Origin: Vespula vulgaris | Taxonomy: Eukaryota > Arthropoda > Insecta > Hymenoptera > Vespidae | Assembly (NCBI RefSeq): GCF_905475345.1 | Contig: NC_066608.1 | Coordinates: 124,001 to 188,000 of the forward strand | DNA: 64,000 bases | Reading direction: 5' to 3' | In this document: one piece after another, positions 24,601-35,577 of the stretch | Layout of the letters: every line of letters begins with the position of its first letter | How positions within the stretch are numbered: position 1 is the first letter of the stretch | Notes under the pieces: model-generated | What the model was told of the DNA's origin: nothing | Database searches by the model: none | The model's input: the letters and a program-made list of their open reading frames with translations, nothing else | Position numbers and translations under genes: made by a program

Positions 24601-25064
24601 GAGCATGAGAGGGATGCACGAGAACGATCCGTGGACCAACGAGTCACTCACCAACGTCTTTATCCAAAGATAAAGTACTTACGATTGGTGTTAGCGATTG
24701 AATCCACGTCGTCGTCCTCGTCATCGACGTTCTTGTGATTTCGGTTTTCGGTTTCGGTTTCGTTCCGTTTTCATTTTCGCCGCGTTTTCGTAATACCTTG
24801 GTGTTTCTCACGGCTTCCGAAGTGTGTTGGTGCATCGAGAAAGGAAAGGGAGATATAGTAGATACGATAGTCGCGAGTGATACTTTCGACGGCCGCGGCC
24901 GCGGAGGGGATGGATTGTAGCGGCACGGCGAAGGTCAAAGTAAAAAGTGAAGCGACATCGTGACAACCGATGATCCAGCCAAGGGATCGCACTCGTCGAA
25001 CCGTGCGATCGTTCCTCAAGGAGTCCCGCTTCGAGATGATCGACAGAAAGTAAACCTTAAGCAT

Positions 25065-25213
25065 GTGAGAAAGATTCAGATAGAAAGAAAGAACGTTTTC
25101 GCATTTTGTCTCTTTCGATTCGTTATCGTCTATTTTTCTTCTTCCCTTGTCGCTTTTTTCTCCTTTAGTTCCATTTTTATTTTATCACTCCCGCGACTGA
25201 TCTCTTTTTTCAG
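25065..25213 (+). other. Candidate 5'-UTR intron
   Basis: The 3' end is a strong acceptor: a long pyrimidine-rich tract from about 25130 ending TCTCTTTTTTCAG at 25213, with CTGAT (25197-25201) just upstream as a possible branch site. Two donors could pair with it: GTGAGA at 25065 or GTAAAC at 25050. Either gives an intron of about 150-165 bases, a usual size for insects. If real, the exon carrying the zld CDS would begin at 25214. Confidence 0.4.
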
Positions 25214-25337
25214 AGAACGCGCGCAAAGTCGGGACGGAGTCGGAGACACGACGCGTCACAAAAGTTCCGAGACGCTCGATGTTACTGTCGCTTCTACGAT
25301 TCGTCGAATTCCTCGTGATAACTTTGGGAAGAGAAAA

Positions 25338-25436
25338 ATGACGATGCCGTACGCGGCGAATCGGCAGACGTCGCAGAAGCCAATGTGCTTCACGTTGATC
25401 CGGACATTTATGATTCGTTTAGGTGCGATCATATGA
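25338..25436 (+). other. Upstream ORF, 32 codons, in presumed zld leader
   Basis: The ATG at 25338 is followed two codons later by a second in-frame ATG, and the frame ends at TGA 25434-25436. The peptide resembles nothing I know. It would act, if at all, as a translational brake on zld. It lies downstream of the candidate acceptor at 25213, so it would be retained in mRNA if that intron model is right. Confidence 0.25.
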
Positions 25437-25769
25437 TAAATGTAGAACACGTTGTATCCCATTCTTTTTCTTTTTTATTTCTTCTTTTTTTCGTTCTACC
25501 GCCACCTCCCGATCATCGAGATAAGAGGCGATATAAAAGCTATGCTTTCGATTCGATTCTCTCGAACACGTTATTTCTGTGATGTGCCGTATGTGAAAAA
25601 GCTAGCGCTCCTCGACGACGATCGTAATAGTAGGTGAAAAATAGACTAAAAACTAATAGACTGAGATAGAAAAAGGGTCGGATATAAAATTGAACGATAA
25701 TCGCGGTGGAAGTGATAGAGAAGAGATAAGTCAGCCTTAGCGGTTCGAGCGCGACCGCGCGCGTCCCCT

Positions 25770-25793
25770 ATGCGGACCTTCTCCGCGCGTTAA
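25770..25793 (+). other. Upstream ORF, 7 codons (MRTFSAR)
   Basis: A short ATG-to-TAA frame just before the (TTCG)n repeat in the presumed zld leader. Its relevance depends on it being part of the mature transcript. Confidence 0.2.
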
Positions 25794-25796
25794 TTC

Positions 25797-25912
25797 GTCC
25801 GTCCGTCCGTCCGTTCGTTCGTTCGTCCGTTCGTTCGTCCGTTCGTTCGTTCGTTCGTTCGTTCGTTCGTTCGTTCGTTCGTTCGTTCGTCCGTTCGTCC
25901 GTTCGTTCGTTT
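25797..25912. repeat. (TTCG)n tetranucleotide microsatellite with TCCG variants
   Basis: About 29 units of TTCG/TCCG in the presumed zld leader. It ends in TTTCGTAG, so this three-quarters pyrimidine tract could also serve as the polypyrimidine tract of an acceptor at 25917. No ATG occurs within it. Confidence 0.9.
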
Positions 25913-25962
25913 CGTAGAGCAAAGACTTTCCAACGTAGAGAGACGTAGGTAAACGAAGACAG

Positions 25963-25989
25963 ATGGACCGACGGCAAGAACGGGAATAA
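25963..25989 (+). other. Upstream ORF, 8 codons (MDRRQERE), in frame with zld
   Basis: This frame ends at the TAA (25987-25989) that also closes the zld frame upstream, and it stops 24 bases before the zld ATG. Of the upstream ORFs it is the most likely to be in the mRNA, because no convincing acceptor lies between it and the start codon. Confidence 0.3.
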
Positions 25990-26013
25990 TACGCGAGAGA
26001 AGAAAACCATAAT

Positions 26014-26448
26014 ATGAGTGAGATGACGAGCGTGGAAAAGCAACAAGAGCACCAACAGCAGCAGCAGCAATACGTTGGTGGCAGTTCCAATTCGGAATAT
26101 CACTGCAAAGATTGCGACTTGTATTTTGAGAGCGATAAGAGTCTCAGGGTGCATTTGTGTTATCATCAAGAAAATCTATCTACGCGTTGGACAAATCAAA
26201 CGCAACAAGAGGAGAGTAATAACAACAATAGCAAGGCTGGAAATCATAACAGTGGCGGTAGTCACGCGAATGTTAAACGCGAGAGCGTAACGGCACCGGC
26301 GGACTCGTGCGAGTCTTCTTCGACGTCGCCTTCCCAGGAACCATCTTCTTCGCATCACCAGCATCAAGAGCAGCAGCAGCAGCAGCCGCCGCCGCAGCCG
26401 CCGCCGCAGCCGCCGCCGCCGCCGCCGCAGCCGCAGCAGCAGCCGCAG

Positions 26449-26481
<33 letters not shown>

Positions 26482-28419
26482 GAGCAACAACAACAAACGA
26501 GTCAAAGTTATAATCATTTTCATACACCAATGTACAGCGAAACAAGTTACTTTATACAAAACGACTCGGCCTACCTCCTCTCCCATCATTATTCATCGTC
26601 TCAAGACGACGTTTCGAACAATGTCGGCGTTACTGGTGGTAGCGGATATTCGCGTTACCATCCGTATCAACATCAACAACATTTTCCAACGGAGCGTACC
26701 TGCTCGATCAGCTCGACGAGCCCGCAAAGTCCGCCGCTTCAGTGCGACAAATGCGGTGCCGTTTACGAGGATGCGAATCAACTCGGCGAACACGTCCGGA
26801 CGAGTCATTCGACCTCGCCTAACGTTTATCCGGGTCAACCGCAGTATCAACAATTAGGTGGCAGTCCTCAACAACAAAATCAGCCGCAGTTGCATCCGTC
26901 TCCTACTCAACCGAGTCAACAACCGCAGCAACAGCAACAGCATGGTTACGAGTATAATGGCGGACAAGCGATGAAGTCGTCGGAAGTGAAACAAGAACCG
27001 GAGGAACAGGCCGAGATCCTCGATCTGGACTCCCACAAGGTTCAGACTCACAGATACGAGGAAGAATTGATGAGGCTTCATCATCATCAACAGCATCAGC
27101 AAGACTTACAGATGCAGATCCATCAGCAGCAAGTACTCCAACATCAACAACAGAGGAGCGGATCGCTTCCGGTGGGTTCTATGTTGGGTTGGCCACCGGG
27201 CGGTCAACCGCACGAGTACCATCCGGGTCTTCCATCTATGGGAGGTATGGACAACGTTTCGCCAATATCCGATCAGGGACAGTTCATCCGCGGCCAACAC
27301 ATGTCCGTAGTGGAGTCGTCCCGACATCCTGGCTCTCCCATTATCACCAGCACGCAAACGATGCCTACGCATCAATTGCCAGCGACTCTATTGCAACAAC
27401 CACCGAAAGCTCCGCCATTGGCCAATCAATCGTGGAAGAGTAACGAGGCACGACGGCCAAAAACTTACAACTGCACCGCGTGCAACAAGTGGTTCACCAG
27501 TTCGGGCCATTTGAAAAGACACTATAATACTACCCTTCATAAGAACGCCGTGAAACAAAGCAATCAACCGGATCCGGCGAATCTACCGATAAGCGCGCAC
27601 CATCATCCTGGCAGGGATAACGGCGTCGGACACGGACACGGTCATGGAAGTGTCAGGGGTACCGGCCCGTCGAGGTCGTCGCCAGAGTTATCATCCTCTG
27701 CCAGTCCCCCAAACTTGATTGCAGGTCCCTCGGGCGAGGCGGCGAGGGGCCTGCTGCACACGCCCACCACCACCACCACCACCACCACCAGCACTCTCTA
27801 CAACAACAACAACAATTCCAGCAACAGCAGCAACAGCAGCAACGAATCTTCGGTGGTAGTTCTTGCTCAACAACAGCAGCAACAGCAGCCACAGGGTTCA
27901 ATGGTTCTCTTGGGCTCCACAATGTTGCCTCTCAATTCCCCGGGTCAGTCGCCAATGGCGGCGCATCATCAACAAATGGGCTCATCGCCGCCACAATTGG
28001 TTCAACATCATCACCGGCACCAACATCAACAGCAACAGCAGCAGCATCATCAGCAACAGCAACAGCAGCAACAACAGTTGCACATACCAATGGATTCGCC
28101 ATCGGGCCAAATCCACATACATCATCCCATGAATTCTCCTATCTCGGTAATGCAACCGCATCCGGGGCCCCATCTGAGTTCGCCTTCGCAAATGGGCTCG
28201 TCTCATCCGCACCACCTGACTTCGCCTACAACGTCGGGCTCGGTTCACCCAGCAATGGTTTCGTCGCCCCCTGCGATGGGGAATACTACGACCCCTCAAC
28301 AGGTTTACCCAAACGCTTTGCCCCCCCACGTTACAACTTCTACCAGCATGGGCCTGCTGGAGTCTATCACCATCCAACTAACTACTACTGGTAATTCGCT
28401 ATTGCCGATTTCTTCGGCC

Positions 28420-28475
<56 letters not shown>

Positions 28476-28480
28476 GCAGC

Positions 28481-28518
<38 letters not shown>

Positions 28519-29469
28519 CTGCAACACCAGCATCACCATCTTCATCAGCAGACCCAAGATATGTTACCCGGTTTTGGAACTTTTAGTAACCATCAAAGAT
28601 CTTTGCCGAGCTTCACCCAATTCGGCATTTCCGGGTTCTTGGTAGGCCACGATCAAGTACAGGCCGTTAACGTGGGGGGGCTAAGTCCGGAGGAGAATCG
28701 ATCTCCTCAAGACAGATCCTTCGAGTCTCCCGGATCCAGTTATGATACCTATAGAAATTCATCGCCGCGATACGAGTCTTTGACGAATATGGATATGTCG
28801 ACTATGCAAGTAAATACCGATGGCATGATTGTTAAACAATATGAGATCGAGAATCAACAGCAACATCATCTCGTGCAGCAATTGCAACAACAAATAGGTG
28901 AACAAGAACAACAACGGCAGCAAATCCACGAAGCTAACAACAATCTACCGCAACATGTGCAAGCTAAGGAAGAACTCAATCCGAACGTTGGCCTGCAACT
29001 CGAAGAAAATCCAAAAGCGAAAATTGCAGGCATGCTCTTGAGCAAGGAGCATCAGGTAACCAGCACAAACACGGGTTCGCATTACATCTCCCAGGATGGT
29101 TTACATAAGTGTATCGAATGCGACAAAGTTTTTAACAGAGCATGCTACCTGACTCAGCATAACAAAAGCTTCCACTCGGGTGATAAACCATTTAAATGTA
29201 ATCAGTGCGGTAAAAGATTCCCCCTCGAGTACCTGCATGCGAAACACCTGCAGAAGCATGCTGGCGACAAACCGTACAAGTGCGAGATCTGTCCAAAGCA
29301 ATTCAACCACAAGACCGACCTCAGACGGCACATGTGCCTTCACACGGGGGAAAAACCATATGCTTGTGATAATTGCGGAAAAGGTTTCATCAGAAAAGAT
29401 CACATGATGAAACATCTTGAAACGCATAAAAAAAAATCAAATAATCAGAATGTCCTTTTGCGGGCGTGA
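26014..29469 (+). CDS. zld: Zelda (vielfaltig) orthologue, C2H2 zinc-finger pioneer transcription factor
   Basis: Seen: an intronless 1151-residue ORF with seven C2H2 fingers. ZF1 is at residues 29-51 (C31, C34, H47, H51). ZF2 is at 242-265 (C244, C247, H260, H265). A JAZ-type finger lies at 485-509 (C487, C490, H503, H509, five residues between the histidines). Four tandem fingers lie at 1031-1138, joined by SGDKP, AGDKP and TGEKP linkers. An RYHPY motif is at 214-218. Between the fingers is low complexity: P/Q-rich 119-161, H/Q-rich about 663-690, and a 32-glutamine run at 804-835. A non-repetitive block sits near 880-945. Known: Zelda is a nuclear pioneer factor, described as specific to Pancrustacea, that binds CAGGTAG-type sites and drives zygotic genome activation; the C-terminal fingers bind DNA and the JAZ region modulates activity. 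Start: ATG at 26014 has A at -3 and follows an in-frame TAA at 25987-25989. Drosophila Zelda is longer (about 1600 residues). Orthology is from remembered motifs, not a search, but I am confident. Confidence 0.93.
28423..28518 (+). repeat. Polyglutamine CAG/CAA tract inside zld
   Basis: 32 glutamine codons with block structure: 11 CAG, 1 CAA, 7 CAG, then 13 CAA. The pure CAG runs are the parts most likely to vary in length; the CAA run encodes the same residue with a less hairpin-prone repeat. Confidence 0.95.
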
Positions 29470-29514
29470 TTAAAGTGGATTTGCTGGCGCGGCTTCCGTC
29501 AGCGACAACGAGGA

Positions 29515-29593
<79 letters not shown>

Positions 29594-29618
29594 GATGGCA
29601 ATGGCAACGGCAACAACT
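29515..29618. repeat. (GGCAAC)n hexanucleotide minisatellite
   Basis: About 17 units with a few GAT/GGCAAT variants, immediately downstream of the zld stop codon and joined to the GAC repeat that follows. Confidence 0.92.
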
Positions 29619-29628
29619 ACAACAATTA

Positions 29629-29656
29629 CGACGACGACGACGACGACGACGACGAG

Positions 29657-29689
<33 letters not shown>

Positions 29690-29735
29690 GACGACGACGA
29701 CGACGGCGACAACAACAACGACGACGACGACAACA

Positions 29736-29769
<34 letters not shown>

Positions 29770-29776
29770 CGACGAT
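29629..29776. repeat. (GAC)n trinucleotide repeat with GAG, GGC and AAC interruptions
   Basis: Nearly 50 triplets. The interruptions are all single-base changes that keep the triplet phase, so one frame stays purely acidic/asparagine. This matches either codon-level constraint or simple phase-preserving replication slippage. Confidence 0.92.
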
Positions 29777-30576
29777 CAATGTTGTGTCGATGCAACCGAG
29801 AAAACGAGTCAGAGAAAATACAATTGAACGATATTAGCGAGATATTGGATGTTTTCTCAATGTGTGAATTTCTTATTTGATTTAAGTATATATTTATATT
29901 ATTAACAATTCTATTAATATTCTCTATTTCTTGCACTATGTAATCATTTATTTTATTTTTTTTTTTTTATTGTTGGAAATTCTATAAACTTTGAGTTAAA
30001 AAATAGACGTTCGAAAGCGTCACAATACTACTTTTTATATTCGATTTTATTAATTATTTTATTCTTCGAAGGTACGTCGAAATTCGATTTCTTTTTTTCT
30101 CATTTTTTTTATTTATTCTTTTCTATTAGTCAGTCTTATTCTCTCTCTCTCTGTTTTTTTCTGTCTATCTATCTATCTCTCTTTCTCTTCCCCTTTCTCC
30201 CCTTCTCTCCCCTCCCCCTCTCTCTGTCTAGTTAGTACTCGACAAAGTGATATTTATTCTTACGACAACGTATATCTTAACGTTCGTAATGCGATCCTTG
30301 AAAGAGTCGCGATATTCAGAGTCGATCGTAGATAGCTTATTCGTTTCGAGAGCAGCTCGACTCGAAAAATCGCGATCTTCTAGGATGTTTCGATCGATCC
30401 AATTTCGACTATTTTATTTTGAAAATAGTTGCTATTTGATCATTATCGATCACTATTAATGTCGACGAGACGTCAAACCTTCGAAGCTTATCGGTTGTAT
30501 ATAATAGATTAAATGTATAGATATATCGATTGTAATCTATAACTATAGAATTCATAAATATCGTTTGAAAAGTGAT

Positions 30577-30582
30577 AATAAA
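30577..30582 (+). terminator. Candidate poly(A) signal AATAAA (proximal)
   Basis: First clear AATAAA after the zld stop, about 1.1 kb downstream, followed by T-rich sequence. In AT-rich DNA the hexamer is frequent, so support is modest. Confidence 0.35.
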
Positions 30583-31334
30583 ATATTAATAATATTTGTA
30601 TTTTACAATATATATTATAGCATATTTGAATATAGATTGACGAGATAACGTGTTAAAAAATAGATCGAAAAAGATGCAACTCGGATCATAAGAGTGTAGA
30701 ATAATTATTAATTGATAAATTTGACGGTAAAGTTGGATCAGAGAGTAGACCACGCACCGCGCGGTAGAACGATTTTATGATAAAACTTACGATAAAAATT
30801 CATTCGATGAAATTACTTTCTCATCATTAGAATATTTGACATATATTTCATTACAGGTATATAATAATTCAATGATAAACGTATTTTGCCCAGAGAGTTT
30901 CATCTTTTTCTAATTAAATTATAACATAATTGCAAAATAATCGCAATTTGATCAAAGCGAAAACAAAGTTTGATTCTTAATTTTGGATCTAATGTTGTTA
31001 ACGATCTATTTTTTTCGTTATTGTGATTGATCCAAAATATTGATTAACTTTAAATCTTTATAATATGCTTTTGGCTTCCTACTTAAAATCTATCTTCAAG
31101 ATTTATTGACGAACGAGTTTAAATTTTCGAACTTATTTCATTTTAGAGTTCATAGCTCGTCAATCATTTTAATATCGATTTTTCATCAAATAAATGAATC
31201 GTGACTCGTTCGATTATTGTTCCTTATTTATAATATAATGAATCATTTTAAGAAAGTTAGAATTCCGAATAATTAAAAATTCGGGTTGTCCTCGTTGATG
31301 TCAAGGAAATTCTCTTCGAGTGACGAGCGGTAGG

Positions 31335-31340
31335 AATAAA
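31335..31340 (+). terminator. Candidate poly(A) signal AATAAA
   Basis: Second AATAAA downstream of zld, followed by T-rich sequence. An alternative distal end. Confidence 0.25.
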
Positions 31341-31947
31341 ACATTCACTTCGCTAGAACGAAATTACATCTTGTTAAGTAATTATTTTTGTTAATCGTCG
31401 CTTATTCGATCAAAAAAGTGTTAGTTATATTAGATTCCGTTATATCTTCTTATTCACACTCGTGCTTCCTTGTTGTTTCTCCACTTTTTCTCTACCTTGT
31501 ATATTACAAAGTTATACGTGTATATAACTACGATTATTCATACTCGACCTTTCACATTTTATTAATTGTTTCGTTATGGTCGAGCTCTACTGGTAATATA
31601 TAATTTGTACATATTATATTATAGATATATATATATGTCTGTGTGTGTATATATATATATATAATATATATGTATGTATATACATAGATGCATCTGTATA
31701 TGTATACGTATATATACATATGCAAAGGTAAATAGAAAACAAACAACATCTAATCCTCTTACATTCTTTTAGTTATAATTATAGTAAAAGAAAAATGAGA
31801 AGCGAAAGCGTTGATGAATAATATAGAATTCTTGCCATTTTTACTATGTAATGACACCCAGAACAGACTACCTCAATGATCAGGTATTTAACGATGATTG
31901 AAAGAAAGATAGAAAAGTTGAAAGAGCCAATGCAATAATAATATTAA

Positions 31948-31948
31948 T

Positions 31949-31996
<48 letters not shown>
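31948..31996. repeat. (TAA)n microsatellite
   Basis: About 15 units in the AT-rich block downstream of zld. Confidence 0.9.
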
Positions 31997-31997
<1 letters not shown>

Positions 31998-32112
31998 TAA
32001 AAAAATAGAGCGAAGCGTACATTTTTACTAAGCGGTGCGAAACCACTTTTTACATTTTTTTTTACTATTTACTGTTGTTCTTGTCATCTCGCCATAGAAT
32101 TATAGAAGCAAA

Positions 32113-32132
32113 AATAAAAACCTTCGAATAAA
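32113..32132 (+). terminator. Paired candidate poly(A) signals AATAAA
   Basis: Two AATAAA copies, at 32113 and 32127. A doubled signal is somewhat more convincing as a distal end of a long 3' UTR. Confidence 0.28.
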
Positions 32133-33389
32133 AATTACGATTTTCTATAACGTCCAGAAATTCGTTTGAAACGAAAAGTCTTCAATTGATTCTTGCCGAG
32201 AAAGTTTATAATTTGCGTAAGTCGTCTTAACAGTATAGTATTTTACAACAGACCATCTTCAATTCAAAAGATAAAATAACTTTCTCTTTTGACTACGTAA
32301 TTTTACTTGAACCGACATTAATCGTCCTTAGTTTGTTCCGAGGGAATGAACCAGAGATCGAAGAAAAGAAAGATAAGAAGAAAAAAGAAGAAAAAAAGAA
32401 GGACGCTCTTTTCTCTTTAACTTCTTTGCACCGTGTTCCTCGAAAATGCCCGCCGATCGTAAAATCGTGTAATAAGCGTAACATAGCAGAGTTCATATAA
32501 ATTTAATATAGAGCATGGGATGGGAAGGGGGAAGAGAGAGAGAGAGAGAGAGAGGAGAGTAAGCGAAACACAAAAAAAAGGCGGATGGCATAGAACAACG
32601 TAAATTTTAAAAACATATCAGCAGTATTACTGTAAACTCTCATTTAATTGTTAATTATAATTGATACGTTAATAAGGGTGCATATGATAATGAGTAAAAA
32701 GTGAGAACGATCAATATACATATTTGTAATTCATATCATTATCATATTCTTCATATAGAATTTTAAAAAGATGAAAGCGAAAGAGGGAAATCTAACGAGG
32801 AGAGGAACGTCATCTTTCTTCTTTTCGTTTAGAATCGTGCGAGCGAGCGAACGAGTGAAAACAGTCGAGAAGAGATATTCGTTTTTGTTAATAAAGAAAG
32901 ACAAAAGGTGGAAAAAAGCTGTCGAGTGTTTCTTGCGCACATTACTATTATGTATAATATTATTAGTTATATTTACAAATAATATTGTCGTCGTCATCAT
33001 TATTATTATTATTATTATCAACTACAAGAAAAAGGACGAATCGTAGATATTTACTCCGCATTCCGTTTGATCGTACGTAGTTGTGCCAAATACGTTATGC
33101 GAAAAGAATCGTTCTCGAGTAAGTCCTCGAGAAAACAGCAAGTAATTCGCAAAGAAGTAGAAGAAAAGAGAGAAGAGAAAGAAAGAGATGTGTGTATGCG
33201 TGCGTGAGCAAGTATTCGCGTTTATTGCGTTTATTGCGTTTGCGTCAGAAAAAAGAATAACGGAAGAGAAGAGATAACAAAGAAAGATGTATTATTACTT
33301 TTTCGTTTTTTCTTTTTGAATAATCCCAATGCATGTCTAGATATTTCACGTGCCATATAATGAATTATAAAATGAAAAGCAAAAGAAAA

Positions 33390-33440
33390 CGCGCGCGCGC
33401 GCGAGAGAGAGAGAGAGAGCGCGAGAGAGAGAGAGAGAGC

Positions 33441-33476
<36 letters not shown>

Positions 33477-33484
33477 GAGAGAGA
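33390..33484. repeat. (GC)n-(GA)n compound microsatellite
   Basis: A short GC alternation runs into GA repeats interrupted by GC steps, within otherwise AT-rich sequence. Confidence 0.9.
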
Positions 33485-34774
33485 AAAAGGAAAATTTTCG
33501 GGCGTTCGATTTATCACGAAAAAGATCAATTTTAAAACGCACCGTCAAAATTACGAAAAGATGATATAATAGAACACGCGGTTTCTGTTCCTTTTTTATT
33601 ATACGTATTTTGTAATGATCGATCGATATAGTCGTTTCCCCGATGTTTGCTATTAAATGCGCAACAAAGAAGGAAGAAGCGAGATTAATAAAGAGAAGTG
33701 ATAGAAGAAAAAAGAAAATAGTTACAGAATATATAAAAGATATACTATTACTGTGTATATTATTTTATATAAATTTAATTTTGTTTTCATACATAAATAT
33801 ATTTTATTTGTCAAACCTTTGTGAATCTTATTTTGGATTGTCCACTTGTTGCTTATACAAGGCGCGCATTGTTCTTTTTAGCGGTAAACTTGATTTTTTC
33901 TCGTAAAGTTTGTTATAATTAGATCCATCGTTCCTTTTTCCGATACTCCGATTAATTTATTATCAGCCGTGGTATCGATTACGAAAGAGCGGGATTCATT
34001 AATATTTAATTTCGATATTAATTTTTTTCTCAAAAGTTCGACGAACGGCACGAAACGAGTTCTCTCGTGATCGCGATCGATCGATCGTGTTCTCATGCGC
34101 GAAGAATAAAATTTAATTTCCAAAGTCGTAGTCGCGCTTGTAACAGATAAAATCATAATAATTCGTTCGTAAGAGGACGAGCGCCGTTCGAGCCTTTTCA
34201 CGGCCAAAATCGCGATGTACCTTTCGTTTCTACTTTTTTGTACGATACTTTTGCTTCTTCGTAAGCGCACGCGCGTCCGTTTTTATTGGCCAATTTAGTT
34301 AATGACCGAGTACGAGCGTACTACCACGCGTTGCGTCGCACGTATCATCCGCGAGATTCCATGAAATATCCATGAGATCGTAGGGAGAATCCTTTTGCAT
34401 CCCTTTCGTCCCACTCTCACCGTTACCTTTTTCTTTTTTCTTTCTCGACGTCTCCATTTCCATCTTCGTCTCTCTCGCTCTTCGTTTCTCTGTCTCTCTG
34501 TCTCTGCCCCCTACCTATCGCGCGTTCTTACGTACGCTGAGTACCGCTCGTGCTCTCGTAACCTTGAGCATTCTGTAATTTAGCAAATCGTTGCGGACTC
34601 GGCGAAAGGAATCGCTCGATTCGCCAACGCTTCGACCCTGCACGATGATCGTTGCGAGCAAAGTATCCTTTCTCTCTTTCTCTCTTCGCTGCTACGAGAT
34701 GCGTATTTCGCGATAAATTAGAAATTACCGTGCCGAATGAAGAGGTCGATAAAACGTTTTTCCTTTACTTTTTT

Positions 34775-34778
<4 letters not shown>

Positions 34779-34846
<68 letters not shown>

Positions 34847-34964
34847 CAGTAATAATAATAATAACAACAATAATAATAATAATAGTAATAGTAATAGTAA
34901 TAGTAATAGTAATAGTAATAGTAATAGTAATAGTAATAGTGATAGTAATAGTAATAGTAACGAT
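34779..34964. repeat. (TAA)n followed by (TAGTAA)n
   Basis: A TAA trinucleotide run with CAA/CAG variants passes into a hexameric TAGTAA array of about 14 units. The hexamer looks like a higher-order derivative of the trinucleotide. Confidence 0.9.
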
Positions 34965-35574
34965 ACTCTCTGCTATCATATCGAATAGAACGCGTCGAAG
35001 GTGGCCGTATGAATGCAAAATAGAATTATTGTATATCAAAAACAAAGTATTAGGATTATCTCGTTTTTCTGTCCCCTTTCGAATAAATTTTCTTTTTATC
35101 GATGTGCTTTTCAAGAATAAGGATAATCGAAAATCGCCAAGCAAAGGATCTATTTTATTCCTCGAAAGAAGAAGCGATTACTAACGAGTGAAAATGAAAT
35201 CGATCCATTCGTTTCTCACACGGCGATACTTTAGAGCGATTAAAAGGCTACTTACACTTTGCTCGGCGTATGCGAGAGTCTCGCCGTAGCAGTTAGACTT
35301 AGGCAACGTCCTACCTGATGACGAAGCAATATTGACGCGATCTATCTATGATTTATTAAGGATAAAGAGAGTGAACGGCGAAGCGAAAGAAAAACGAGAG
35401 GAACGGAAGAAAAAGAAAACGAAAGGATACTCGTAGAAAGAGATGAATGATGTTAGCTGTATAGTGCACTACCCTCGCAACGCGCGTCTATCACATTTTT
35501 ATGTTTTCTAATTCGTTGTGAACGAATGGGGTTTTCGGTATAAATATATAAATATATGAATATAAATATAAATG

Positions 35575-35577
<3 letters not shown>

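Larger units (their letters stand above)
24598..26013 (+). other. Presumed zld 5' leader region (non-coding)
   Basis: This stretch lies between a possible initiator and the zld start codon and contains no coding exon I recognise. It holds a candidate small intron, a (TTCG)n repeat and many upstream ATGs. Because unspliced RNA would carry more than ten upstream ATGs, either more of it is spliced out or the true start of transcription is closer to 26014. The leader assignment is inferred from position only. Confidence 0.4.
29474..29827 (+). other. Acidic D/N/G-rich open frame just after the zld stop; possible alternative C-terminus
   Basis: In the frame one base on from zld there are 117 sense codons between TAA (29471-29473) and TGA (29825-29827), with no ATG. 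The reading begins SGFAGAASVSDNEDNGNG, continues as GN repeats and then long D/E/N runs, and ends DATEKTSQRKYN. Repeats of GGCAAC and GAC lack stops in every frame, so openness within them proves nothing; the non-repeat edges are also open in this frame. It cannot be reached from the zld frame by one indel, because stops intervene, so it would need splicing. It could simply be 3' UTR. Confidence 0.3.

Noticed and set aside
24890..24903. CGGCCGCGGCCG palindrome as a special element
   Set aside because: A simple GC alternation in CpG-rich DNA, without other support.
29515..29776. CRISPR-like regular repeats
   Set aside because: These are hexanucleotide and trinucleotide microsatellites without unique spacers, in a eukaryotic genome.
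29467..29880. Stop-codon readthrough of zld into an RQ-rich extension to 29880
   Set aside because: The frame is open only because the repeats have no stops in any frame. The context after TGA (T) is not the favoured C, and an arginine/glutamine repeat tail is implausible.
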